A stretch of DNA of 57,223 nucleotides, taken from NCBI GenBank assembly GCA_011389935.1, contig JAABTJ010000019.1, forward strand, positions 1 through 57,223, in the 5' to 3' direction. Below, in pieces: positions 16,556 to 24,780 of the stretch. The position numbers and the translations under genes were made by a program. Source of the DNA: Desulfobacteraceae bacterium. Lineage in GTDB: Bacteria > Desulfobacterota > Desulfobacteria > Desulfobacterales > Desulfosalsimonadaceae. The notes below the pieces were generated by a model. It saw only the letters and a program-made list of their open reading frames with translations. It was not told the DNA's origin and made no database searches. The stretch's first letter is position 1; every line of letters starts with the position of its first letter.

Positions 16556-17452
16556 ATGGCCCCGGAACGCTCCGTCCGCAGGGTTACCTGGTGGGGATTT
16601 TTCCTCAATATCGGCCTTTCGATGTTCAAGGTGTTTGCCGGCATCATGGGAAACAGCCATGCCGTCGTGGCCGACGGCATCCACAGCCTCACGGATACGG
16701 TCACGGACATCGCCGTCATCGCGGGCTCCTATTTCTGGGCAAAGCCTGCGGACGATCAGCACCCCTACGGCCACAAACGGCTCGAAACCACGGTTTCCAT
16801 TTTTATCGGTTTTGTTCTGTTCCTGGCGGCCGTTTTCATCGTCTGGCAGGCGGTGGCGGATATTCGGTGCGGGTACGTGAGCGAGCCGGGCGTCATTGCC
16901 CTTGCCGCCGCCGTGGTCTCCATTGTGATCAAGGAAGGGCTGTACCGATGGACGCGCAGGGTGGGCAAAAAAGTCCACAGCGTAGCCCTTGCCGCCAATG
17001 CATGGCATCACCGGCTCGATGCGTTGAGCTCCATCCCCGTGCTGATCGCCGTTGCTGCGGCGATCCTTTATCCGCCGTGGTACATGTTAGACCATCTGGC
17101 GGCCATTATCGTGGCGGTACTGGTTTTTTACGCTTCGCTCCGGATTGTTGTGAACGGTTTCAAGGAGTTGGTGGATGAAGGCGCCCCCCGGGAGACGTGC
17201 GAGCAGATAAGGGACATTGCAACAGCGGATGATAAGGTGCGCCATGCATACAATATTCGCACCCGATTCGCGGGGAATCATCTTCAGGTGGATCTGCATC
17301 TGGCGGTGGACGGCAACATGACCGTTCATGAAGGGCACGAGGTTGCGGAAGACGTAAAAAAAAGGATTATCAAGGGCGTTCCCCGCGTCCTTGACGTGGT
17401 GGTCCATATTGAACCGCTGGAATTCATAACCCCGGAAGACGACTGCCTGTAA
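16556..17452 (+). CDS. cation diffusion facilitator (divalent metal efflux)
   Basis: 298 residues, FieF/CzcD type: six transmembrane segments and a cytoplasmic C-terminal domain. The paired metal-site motifs are DGIHSLTD in TM2 and HHRLDALSS in TM5, giving the HD/HD arrangement typical of Zn/Fe transporters. The C-terminal domain contains VDLHLAVDGNMTVHEGHEVAEDVKKRI, the usual metal-binding dimerisation fold. It exports divalent metal from the cytoplasm by proton antiport. Start ATG is 5 bp after the tautomerase stop. Convergent with the RND gene, one base between stops. Confidence 0.9.
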   Translation: MAPERSVRRVTWWGFFLNIGLSMFKVFAGIMGNSHAVVADGIHSLTDTVTDIAVIAGSYFWAKPADDQHPYGHKRLETTVSIFIGFVLFLAAVFIVWQAVADIRCGYVSEPGVIALAAAVVSIVIKEGLYRWTRRVGKKVHSVALAANAWHHRLDALSSIPVLIAVAAAILYPPWYMLDHLAAIIVAVLVFYASLRIVVNGFKELVDEGAPRETCEQIRDIATADDKVRHAYNIRTRFAGNHLQVDLHLAVDGNMTVHEGHEVAEDVKKRIIKGVPRVLDVVVHIEPLEFITPEDDCL

Positions 17453-17453
17453 A

Positions 17454-20096
17454 TCACCCTTGATTTTCTTCGTCGTCTTCGATGGCCTTCGCGCCGGGCG
17501 CTTCGAGGTTGATGCCTGTCAATCGAATGGCCGCCGGGATCAGCAGGATCGAACCGATGGTCGTATTGATCATGGTCAGCGTCAGCAGGAGGCTGAAGAG
17601 GACGACGGGAAGGAAGTTGGAAGTGACCTGCACGAAGAATCCGCAGATCAGGGCCAGGGAAGTGAAGATGATGGCTTTTCCGGTGACCCGCATGGTTTTT
17701 TCAATGGTTTTGGCCACGTCGGCGGCGGTTTCCAGGTGGTAGCGCCGGTATGTGTTCAGGTAATGGATGGTGTCGTCGATCCCGATCCCCACGGTGATGG
17801 CGGCGATAATGGACGTGACCATGTCCAGCCGGATCCCGAACCACCCCATGATGCCGAAATTAATGATGATGGCCACCCCCATGTCGATGAGCGCCAGAGG
17901 CCCGGCCGCCAGTTTTTTGAATAAAACAATGATGACAAACAGCACCAGGACCAAAGAGAGAAAGAGGTTCTGAAGCTGGCCGGTCACCACATAGTGGGCC
18001 AGCTTCACGTTGATGATGGGATAGCCGGTAATGGAATACGCGTACTCGGGGGGCAGGGTGCTTTCCAGGTGCTTTTCCACCCGGTTGATGATGTACTTGA
18101 TTTCCGTGGTGCCGATTTTTTCCGCGGCTTTCCGGGTGATCCGGGCCAGGATGTTGTTCTTCTGAAACAGGGGGTCCACAAAGGGTTCGAAACTATCGAC
18201 GCGTCCGTCTGAATCCTCATCTTCCCCGGAGAAAATTTCCAGGTAGTCCAGGATGTCCATGCGCGATTCGGGTATCCGGAAATACGACGGATCATCATCG
18301 TACATGGCCATGTGCATCCGTTTGATGAAATCGCCGAAGGCATCGGTTCTGCCGATGTTGAGATCCGGGTTTTCATCGGCGGTCAGCCATTGCCGGATTT
18401 CTTCCACGGTGTTGAGAAATTCGGGGGATTTGACGCCGTCAGGTTCCCGGGAGTCGATGATCACGCTGAATCCCCACCCGCCGCCGAATTTTTCTCCGGC
18501 ATAGAGGACGTTCTGCCGGACCGGATCATTCTCCTTGAAATAATGCAGAAACTCCGTGTCCACCTGGAGCCTTGTTGCGCCGATGAGCGAAACCACGATG
18601 ACGATCCCCGTCACGATATAGACTTTCCGGTAATGAATGATGGCGCCTTTGATCATTAGCCGGAGGAAAGCATCGATCAGGGTGGTTTTTCTGGCCTTGT
18701 CTTTCCCTATCAGGCCTTTGGGGTATCGGTGGGGCAATATGGCCAGGGCCGCCGGGATCAGGGTGACCGCGATAAAAACCGTGGCGGCGATGCCGATGGC
18801 GGAGAATGCGGCCCATTCCTGGAGCGCCGAGACCTTGTTGGTCATCAGCGTACAGAAGGCGGCGAACGTGGTCAGCCCGGCCAAAAACACGGTGATGGAG
18901 ATATGGTTCATGGCCGACTGGATGCCGGCTTTTTTGTCCATCCTGGCGATGAGCTTGAATTCCGCGTAGTACTGGTTCAGGATATGGATGGAATAGGAGC
19001 TGCCGATGGCCACCAGCAGCGGCGGAAGGGTCCCCCCCACCGATGTGATCTTGTAGCCGAGGTGCCCCATCAGCCCCAGTGTCCAGAGTTCCGCCATGCC
19101 AAGGGTGGCCAGTGGCAAAACGACACCACGGAAGGATCTGAAATTATAGTAGAACACCAGCGTGATCACCAGCAGCACCAGGGGTATGCTCCGGCTCAGG
19201 TCCGACTTGATGTAGTCGTTGAATTTTTTGTTCACATACGGCACGCCGGCAGGGGAGATATTCAAGGATTCGTGGTACTTTGCGATACTGAGAATTTCAC
19301 TGACGATGGCTTCCTGGTCCTTAGTGCCCGTGAACTTGACGATTGTGCCGAAATCGGTGACTGCGCCGGTTTCCGGATCCGTGGCGTAAACCAGCTGCTT
19401 GAACGCCGGGTTGGTAAGGAGCCGTTCCCTGTATGCCTTTATTTCAGAAGGGGTCGTGGGGACGATGCGCCGGTCGTTTTCATCTTTCGGGACCAGGTCG
19501 TTTGTGGAAAGGGTGTCGTCTTCGCCGCTGATGTCGCTGGTGGTGAACGGCGACAGGATGGTGTCGATGATCTCCATCTGCTTGAGGGCCAGATCTTTAT
19601 CGAGCCATCTTTGCAGTTTTTGAATGTCCCCGGGGTCGAGGTGGGATTTTTCCCGGATATTTTCCGGTGTATGCCGTTTGAGAAGGCGTACAAAGGCGGT
19701 ATCTTCCCGAAAGGTTTCCAGGAGATCGGAAAATGCGATCCTTTCGGCATCCACGGCCGTCTCAAACCGCTTTCTCCTGTCTGCTTCCCGTTCGGGCGGG
19801 GCGTCCTTGTACTCCTCGATATCGCTTATAAATTCGTCAAAGCGGGTTAACGTGGCCGCCGACCAGATGTTTTCCGGGGAGACGCTCATGAGCATGAACC
19901 GGTCGTTGTCCCCATAAATTTCCTTGGCCGCCATATATTCCAGGTACTCTTCGTCATGCTTGGGCATAAAGGATTCTACGGAACTGTCGAATTCTATTTT
20001 TCGGAGACCTGCGGCAAGGACGATGGTTATGACAACCAGGCCGATGATCAGCAATATCGGCCGTTTTAGGATTAGGTTTAGGTAGGCGTTCATCAT
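17454..20096 (-). CDS. RND superfamily exporter, MMPL/SSD type
   Basis: 880 residues from ATG 20096 (TTG at 20120 would add eight). Two homologous halves each have one N-terminal helix, a large periplasmic loop and a five-helix sterol-sensing-type bundle (e.g. LVLLVITLVFYYNFRSFRGVVLPLATLGMAELWTLG, and later GIGIDDTIHYLNTYRRYH with the conserved acidic pair). This is the hydrophobe exporter class (MmpL, HpnN) rather than the AcrB tripartite pump, and no fusion protein is adjacent. Loop one contains an acidic stretch DSDGRVDSFEPFVDP. It is divergent from a LolA-like gene, an outer-membrane barrel and a lipoprotein, which suggests export of a lipid or similar cargo across the periplasm. Confidence 0.88.
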   Translation of the reverse strand: MMNAYLNLILKRPILLIIGLVVITIVLAAGLRKIEFDSSVESFMPKHDEEYLEYMAAKEIYGDNDRFMLMSVSPENIWSAATLTRFDEFISDIEEYKDAPPEREADRRKRFETAVDAERIAFSDLLETFREDTAFVRLLKRHTPENIREKSHLDPGDIQKLQRWLDKDLALKQMEIIDTILSPFTTSDISGEDDTLSTNDLVPKDENDRRIVPTTPSEIKAYRERLLTNPAFKQLVYATDPETGAVTDFGTIVKFTGTKDQEAIVSEILSIAKYHESLNISPAGVPYVNKKFNDYIKSDLSRSIPLVLLVITLVFYYNFRSFRGVVLPLATLGMAELWTLGLMGHLGYKITSVGGTLPPLLVAIGSSYSIHILNQYYAEFKLIARMDKKAGIQSAMNHISITVFLAGLTTFAAFCTLMTNKVSALQEWAAFSAIGIAATVFIAVTLIPAALAILPHRYPKGLIGKDKARKTTLIDAFLRLMIKGAIIHYRKVYIVTGIVIVVSLIGATRLQVDTEFLHYFKENDPVRQNVLYAGEKFGGGWGFSVIIDSREPDGVKSPEFLNTVEEIRQWLTADENPDLNIGRTDAFGDFIKRMHMAMYDDDPSYFRIPESRMDILDYLEIFSGEDEDSDGRVDSFEPFVDPLFQKNNILARITRKAAEKIGTTEIKYIINRVEKHLESTLPPEYAYSITGYPIINVKLAHYVVTGQLQNLFLSLVLVLFVIIVLFKKLAAGPLALIDMGVAIIINFGIMGWFGIRLDMVTSIIAAITVGIGIDDTIHYLNTYRRYHLETAADVAKTIEKTMRVTGKAIIFTSLALICGFFVQVTSNFLPVVLFSLLLTLTMINTTIGSILLIPAAIRLTGINLEAPGAKAIEDDEENQG

Positions 20097-20237
20097 GGAT
20101 GCGAAATTCTCGAGTCTCAATGGCCGGCACCCGGATAGGGAGGTCCGGTGGAGATAAGGTTTTTCTTGCCTTACTCGGGATCCTGTGAGAAATTGTAACC
20201 GATCGGCAACATAGTCGATGTGCAGCCTGTTCGAAAA

Positions 20238-20267
20238 TTTATAGTGTTCTTACAACCGAAATGTCAA
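20238..20267 (-). promoter_or_regulatory. probable sigma-70 promoter of the MMPL exporter gene
   Basis: On the minus strand TTGACA (20262-20267), 18 bp, TATAAA (20238-20243), about 140 bp upstream of the start. Strong hexamers with slightly long spacing. Confidence 0.6.
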
Positions 20268-20373
20268 TGAAGAAATGGACCGCGCCGCTTCTTCCGCCGG
20301 TATACAGACGTGTGACGGGCTGTTTTTTACCGGAGCGGACGCGCATGGATCGTCCCCGAAAGGAGGTTTTGAC

Positions 20374-21114
20374 ATGAAATGCAAAATCCTGCTTGTCTGT
20401 TTCATGGCCATTCTGATTGCCCAGCCCCTTTTCGCGCAGACGGGCAGGGAGATCATGGAAAAATCCGATGCCCTGCCGGAACCCCAGACGGCCATGAGCC
20501 GGCTTCTCATGATGGTCTATAAGGGGGAACGCGTGGAGGAAAAAGAGTTTACCCTCCAGATGAAGCAGTATCCCAACGACGAGGACAAGACATTAATCGC
20601 CTTTATCCGGCCGACCCAGATCAAACTGCTGACCCATGCCCGCGAGGGAGAGGATGACGATCAATGGCTGCGCCTGTCATCGGGGAGGATCAAGCGCATT
20701 GCCGCCTCCGACAAGGGGCAGCCTTTTGTCAACTCTCATTTTTACTACCAGGACCTTTCCTCCACTGACATCGATGATTATGAATACGAACTGCTTGGCG
20801 AGGAGGAAGCCGTGGGCGAGACGTGCTACAAGGTGCAGGGGGTCAAGACGGCGGGGGAAAAGGTCTATGACAAGCTGATACTCTATGTGCGCAAGTCCGA
20901 TTATTTTGTCGTGCGCATCGATTTTTACAAGGACGGGGAATTTCACAAGTTTCTGGAAAACTACCAGGTAAAGGAAATTGATGGTATTCTGACGCCCTAC
21001 AAAGTAAAAATGGAGCGGGCCGACGGCAAAGGAAAAACCGAGCTGGCGCTCCGGGGTGTGAAATACAACGCAGACCTCTCGGATATGACCTTTAGACGAG
21101 AAGCGCTTCGGTAG
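20374..21114 (+). CDS. outer membrane lipoprotein-sorting protein (LolA-like)
   Basis: 246 residues with a signal peptide (KCKILLVCFMAILIAQPLFAQ) and a strong AAAGGAGG site. The mature part (GREIMEKSDALPEPQTAMSRLLMMVYKGERVEEKEFTLQMKQ...LIAFIRPTQIKLLTH) is the LolA/LolB-fold family often encoded beside MMPL exporters, with a half-open barrel able to hold an acyl chain. It is not the canonical LolA. It likely ferries a lipid cargo between the exporter and the outer membrane (inference from neighbours). Its TAG stop codon is the first three bases of a 146-bp TA-flanked repeat, so the last residues may have been set by that insertion. Confidence 0.85.
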   Translation: MKCKILLVCFMAILIAQPLFAQTGREIMEKSDALPEPQTAMSRLLMMVYKGERVEEKEFTLQMKQYPNDEDKTLIAFIRPTQIKLLTHAREGEDDDQWLRLSSGRIKRIAASDKGQPFVNSHFYYQDLSSTDIDDYEYELLGEEEAVGETCYKVQGVKTAGEKVYDKLILYVRKSDYFVVRIDFYKDGEFHKFLENYQVKEIDGILTPYKVKMERADGKGKTELALRGVKYNADLSDMTFRREALR

Positions 21115-21257
21115 AACCGACCTCAAAATTGTCTTTCGGCCCAATATTTTTGTTGGCGTCTTATTTCAAATCCTCGAAATACGCGAGGTTGTCTGCGGTT
21201 TGAAACAAGACGCCGCCGCGATCTTGAACCGAAATCCGAATGTTGAGATCGGTTCTA
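21112..21257 (+). repeat. TA-flanked palindromic element (MITE-like), family B, copy 1
   Basis: 146 bp from TAGAACCGACCTCAA to the complementary end GAGATCGGTTCTA, with TA at both edges. An inner inverted repeat (GGCGTCTTATTTCAAAT / TTTGAAACAAGACGCC) lets the whole element fold into one long stem. A copy of exactly the same length is at 54221-54366. Termini plus TA flanks suggest a non-autonomous IS630/mariner-type element. It lies between the LolA-like and barrel genes. Confidence 0.85.
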
Positions 21258-21303
21258 GTGTTGAACCGATTTTGACACCAACGGCTATGGGCAGGGGAAG
21301 AAC

Positions 21304-22914
21304 GTGACCGGAAAAAGCGGATATGTGAAATATTTGAAATTGTTTCATATCCTGATTTTTTTCGGGAGCATAACGCTTTTTCACGGCGTTTTCTTCCTGG
21401 TGTTCCCGTCCCCTGTCAATGCCGCTGATCATTGGGCGGTATTGTCTTCTTCCGAAACCGGAGCCATGTTCATGGCGCAGGCAGACGAAGATTTTACAGA
21501 AGAGGTGTGGGATGCGGAGGATACCGGGTTTGACGACGACTGGGAGCTTGCCTTCGACCAGGACGTTGCCGGGGAAACCAACGGCCTGCCGTTTACCTGG
21601 CGCCTGGAAACCGGCCTGCGGAATCATATCCAGACCGACCGGGATCTTCATTTCCGGGAGGCCAACAAAAAAAATGAAGTCAGCCTGCGCCTGGAAACCA
21701 CCTGGGGGGCGACGCCGTCTTACTTTTTTGCCGCCACCGATGCCTATTTTTTCCCCACCTTTCTTCACGAGGAGATTGGAGACGACCATCCCTATTCGCC
21801 GGAGAGCAAAACCTACAGGAATCTCCGGATTACGACCCGGGACAGCGAGCTGGTATTTCGCGAAATGTACGTCAACCAGGATCTGAACCGATACCGCATA
21901 CGGATCGGCAATCAGCTTTTTCCCTGGGGAACCGCGGATTTCATGAATTCCACTGCGTATCTGAATCCCTCTGATCTGCGGGAGCTCATTTTCCGTCCCC
22001 AGGACGAGAATCGTTTCGGGGTCCCTGCCGCCTCGGCCATGCTTTTTTTGGATGCATTTACCGCGGAACTGGTGTTCGTGCCGTTTCACGTCCCGTCGGC
22101 GCTCCCCTCCACCGGTCATTTCTGGGCGGTGAAGCGCCTTGACGACGAATATCCCGTGATATTTGACGAGCCCGAAGAGCTGCCGGCCAACAGCCGTAAT
22201 TTCGGCTACGGCGGGCGCGCAACCGCCACCCGATCCGGGATCGATTTTTCGTTCAGCGCCTACCACGGGCCCGACAGGGAACAGCTGCTCGTGCCCGTAT
22301 CCACCGTGGTGGAAGAAAATCAACCGATATCTGTATTCATCGCGCCCAAATCGTATCGGGTGGATTTCATCGGTGCGGATCTCGCTTTTACCCGCGGCGA
22401 TTTTGTGTTTCAGGCAGAGGGGGTCTTTTCGCCGAACAAGCGGGGACTTGTCCGTCAGGATACCCGGCGCCCCCAGGAGCTGACTTTCCCCTACGAGACC
22501 CGCAGATCCCGGTATTATGCGTATTCCCTGGGGTTCAACTACTTTATTCCGATGCAGCGGCTGCTTGCCAATCATGCAGGGGAAAGCCTGCTCACCGTGG
22601 AATGGTACCAGGCCGGATACGATGATGAAGCGCTCTACCGCCCGGTGGTTACCGATTTTTTGACCCTTCGCTATCAGGACAGTTTTTTCGACGACCGGTT
22701 CAAGGTATCGCTGACGCAATTGCTGGAGACCCGCTACAGCGGTTCCGTATGGTGGCCCCGGGTCGGATACGATTTTAAAAACGGATTCGAGATCGAACTG
22801 GGCTATGTCGAGATCCACGGCAGGAAGCAGGAGGGCGTGGGCCGGGACCCCCTGTTTTATTATTTCAAAAACAATGATTTCATCATGGTGAATCTGCGAT
22901 ATGCGTTTCTGTAA
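21304..22914 (+). CDS. outer-membrane beta-barrel protein (DUF1302-like)
   Basis: 536 residues from a GTG start behind GGGGAAG. N-terminal hydrophobic signal (HILIFFGSITLFHGVFFLVFPSPVNA), an acidic linker, then repeated alternating aromatic/polar strands (RLETGLRNHI, VSLRLETTWGATPSYFFAATDAYFFP, YRIRIGNQLFPWGTADFMNSTAYLNPSDL). It ends in MVNLRYAFL, an aromatic-terminated last strand as in outer-membrane barrels. RIGNQLFPWGTADFMNSTAYLNPSDLRE strongly resembles DUF1302 proteins, which occur with MMPL exporters and LolA-like proteins. Likely an outer-membrane component of the same export system. Its 3' end overlaps the lipoprotein start by 14 bp, implying translational coupling. Confidence 0.8.
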   Translation: MTGKSGYVKYLKLFHILIFFGSITLFHGVFFLVFPSPVNAADHWAVLSSSETGAMFMAQADEDFTEEVWDAEDTGFDDDWELAFDQDVAGETNGLPFTWRLETGLRNHIQTDRDLHFREANKKNEVSLRLETTWGATPSYFFAATDAYFFPTFLHEEIGDDHPYSPESKTYRNLRITTRDSELVFREMYVNQDLNRYRIRIGNQLFPWGTADFMNSTAYLNPSDLRELIFRPQDENRFGVPAASAMLFLDAFTAELVFVPFHVPSALPSTGHFWAVKRLDDEYPVIFDEPEELPANSRNFGYGGRATATRSGIDFSFSAYHGPDREQLLVPVSTVVEENQPISVFIAPKSYRVDFIGADLAFTRGDFVFQAEGVFSPNKRGLVRQDTRRPQELTFPYETRRSRYYAYSLGFNYFIPMQRLLANHAGESLLTVEWYQAGYDDEALYRPVVTDFLTLRYQDSFFDDRFKVSLTQLLETRYSGSVWWPRVGYDFKNGFEIELGYVEIHGRKQEGVGRDPLFYYFKNNDFIMVNLRYAFL

Positions 22915-24772
22915 TCTCCACTGCTGCGTGCGGTTTTGCATGCTTTCGGCATTGCTGTTTTTCGGGTCGGGATGCGGGGAGGAATCGGATATGCCGGATT
23001 TTGTCGTCGCCGGAACCCTGGCTGTTGACGAATCAATGCGATACGGAGACGCGCCGGTGCTCGTGGCCGTCACCAGGTCCCTTGACGCAAGTGAAATTCA
23101 GGAGGACCCGGGCGCCGCCATTATCAAATACGTGGCTGCCGGGGAAAACGGCACTTTGTTTGAGATCGATCTGTCGGATACCGCGTTGATGCCCGGGGAC
23201 ACGGTCAACCTGATCGCCTTTGTGGACAACAATTACACGGGAGGGGTGCCCTTTCCGGACCCGGGCGACATCGTCGGCATCCATGTAGAGCCCGGCAGGC
23301 TTACCCCGGGGCTTGAACTGCAAGACGGCGGCAATACCGGGATACATATCGACATAACCCGGGAGGTGTTTGATTTTGATGCATCCATTTCCGGTACGGT
23401 GACCGGCGACGATGAAGGGGATGTGGTCGTGGTGGCGTACGCGGGAGATATTGTTTCGTCGGATTTTTCCGGCCTGGATACCGACGCTGTCATGGGGTTT
23501 GCGAAGGTGGAAAAGGGGGGTGGGCCCGTTTCCTACACCATCGATATCCTGCCCTACGGCAAAAATGTTCCCCTGGAAAATGTGCAGGTTTTTGCCCTGC
23601 TCGACGCCAATGCCAACAATGAAATCGACGCCGGGGACCGGATCGGGTTTTACGCCGAAGAAGGGGCGTTCTCCGCTTTGCTGGCATTGGACGACGGGAC
23701 GCATCTTGACGGCGTCGATCCGGTATTCCGGCTGGATATCCCCGAACCCTCCGGGTATGATGTGTCCATGACCGGCACCTTTTCCGTATCGCAAGACTAT
23801 CTGGCCGGTGATTCACCGGTCTACATCACGGTGTTTGATTCCGCCAATCCCGGCGATATCCTGGAGGATCCCTACGGCGCGCTGAAGTATTTTTATAAAA
23901 TGCCGGCCTATGAAGTTTATTTTAACTGCGATTTGTCCCGCACGGATCTCGCGCCGGGGGACAAGGTGATGGTCGCGGCCCTCTGGGACAGGGATTTTGC
24001 CGGCGGGTTCCCGCAGCCTACCCCCGGCGACAAACTCGGGATCGTTGTCAACAAGGGCACATACCAGTTTCTCACCGAGATTGCTTTCGGCCCGACCATT
24101 ATCCCGCCCATGGGCTATGAATTCAAGATCAACAAGCGGGTATACGACTTTTACGCGGATATCGGCTACGCCCTTGACCTGAGTGATACCGGCAGTTTCA
24201 ACATGGATAACGCCCGGCTGATCCTATTGGCCATACATGTGGAAGGGGTAGCCCTCGGCGTATCGGCTGCGGGCGATATCACACTGGATATTGATATGGA
24301 CTACATGATTGCCGTGGACAGCCTTCCGGCCACTGAATATGACCATATCGGCATCGGCCCGCGGCAGGATCCTTTTCCCCCCAGGGGGCTTCCCCTCCTG
24401 ACCGCTTTATATGAACAGGTTGTGGTGTGGGAAGACAACCTTCCGCCCCAGCCGCTGATCCGGGGGGAGGACCATGGGAAGAGATCCGAGCGCACCGCAT
24501 TTCTGGTTGCCATTCTTGATAAAAACGGCAACGGTGCCGTTGATCGCGAAGATGAAATCGGGTATTACGGCAAAAACGTTATTGAAGTGATATCCGGCGT
24601 TCCGGTGGAAGAGCTGCCGGAAAATATAGAAATTTACATCCCCCCCTGGTTTTCCGGCATCCTTACCCTGCCGAAACCCATCAAACGCATCGTCAGTGGG
24701 AGCAACTATGAGCTGCGCGAAGACGGGTCTGCCGGTCCCTACTGGATCGGCAATTTCACCCGGGTGCCGTAG
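22901..24772 (+). CDS. secreted lipoprotein with four repeated domains
   Basis: 623 residues. A signal ending LLFFGSGC predicts lipidation at Cys25, although the -3 residue is not the usual Leu. The mature protein is acidic and contains four related units of about 110-140 residues, each closing with a similar segment: NLIAFVDNNYTGG...PGDIVGI (103-127), VFALLDANANNEIDAGDRIGFY (230-251), MVAALWDRDFAGG...PGDKLGI (357-381) and FLVAILDKNGNGAVDREDEIGYY (534-556). The DxNxNxxxD parts resemble EF-hand/dockerin calcium loops. Units 1 and 3 are the closest pair. Family not recognised. Coupled to the barrel gene, so probably surface or periplasmic and working with it. Confidence 0.75.
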   Translation: MRFCNLHCCVRFCMLSALLFFGSGCGEESDMPDFVVAGTLAVDESMRYGDAPVLVAVTRSLDASEIQEDPGAAIIKYVAAGENGTLFEIDLSDTALMPGDTVNLIAFVDNNYTGGVPFPDPGDIVGIHVEPGRLTPGLELQDGGNTGIHIDITREVFDFDASISGTVTGDDEGDVVVVAYAGDIVSSDFSGLDTDAVMGFAKVEKGGGPVSYTIDILPYGKNVPLENVQVFALLDANANNEIDAGDRIGFYAEEGAFSALLALDDGTHLDGVDPVFRLDIPEPSGYDVSMTGTFSVSQDYLAGDSPVYITVFDSANPGDILEDPYGALKYFYKMPAYEVYFNCDLSRTDLAPGDKVMVAALWDRDFAGGFPQPTPGDKLGIVVNKGTYQFLTEIAFGPTIIPPMGYEFKINKRVYDFYADIGYALDLSDTGSFNMDNARLILLAIHVEGVALGVSAAGDITLDIDMDYMIAVDSLPATEYDHIGIGPRQDPFPPRGLPLLTALYEQVVVWEDNLPPQPLIRGEDHGKRSERTAFLVAILDKNGNGAVDREDEIGYYGKNVIEVISGVPVEELPENIEIYIPPWFSGILTLPKPIKRIVSGSNYELREDGSAGPYWIGNFTRVP

Positions 24773-24780
24773 CCGTCTTT

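Noticed and set aside
21258..21275. Third, partial copy of the TA-flanked repeat end (TTGAACCGATTTTGA)
   Set aside because: Only about 9 matching bases, no TA or inner structure; probably chance.
21166..23073. 635-codon open frame on the minus strand across the barrel gene
   Set aside because: Antisense shadow of the barrel and lipoprotein genes; composition is low-complexity Arg/Gly/His, there is no ribosome site, and the plus-strand frames have signal peptides and domains.
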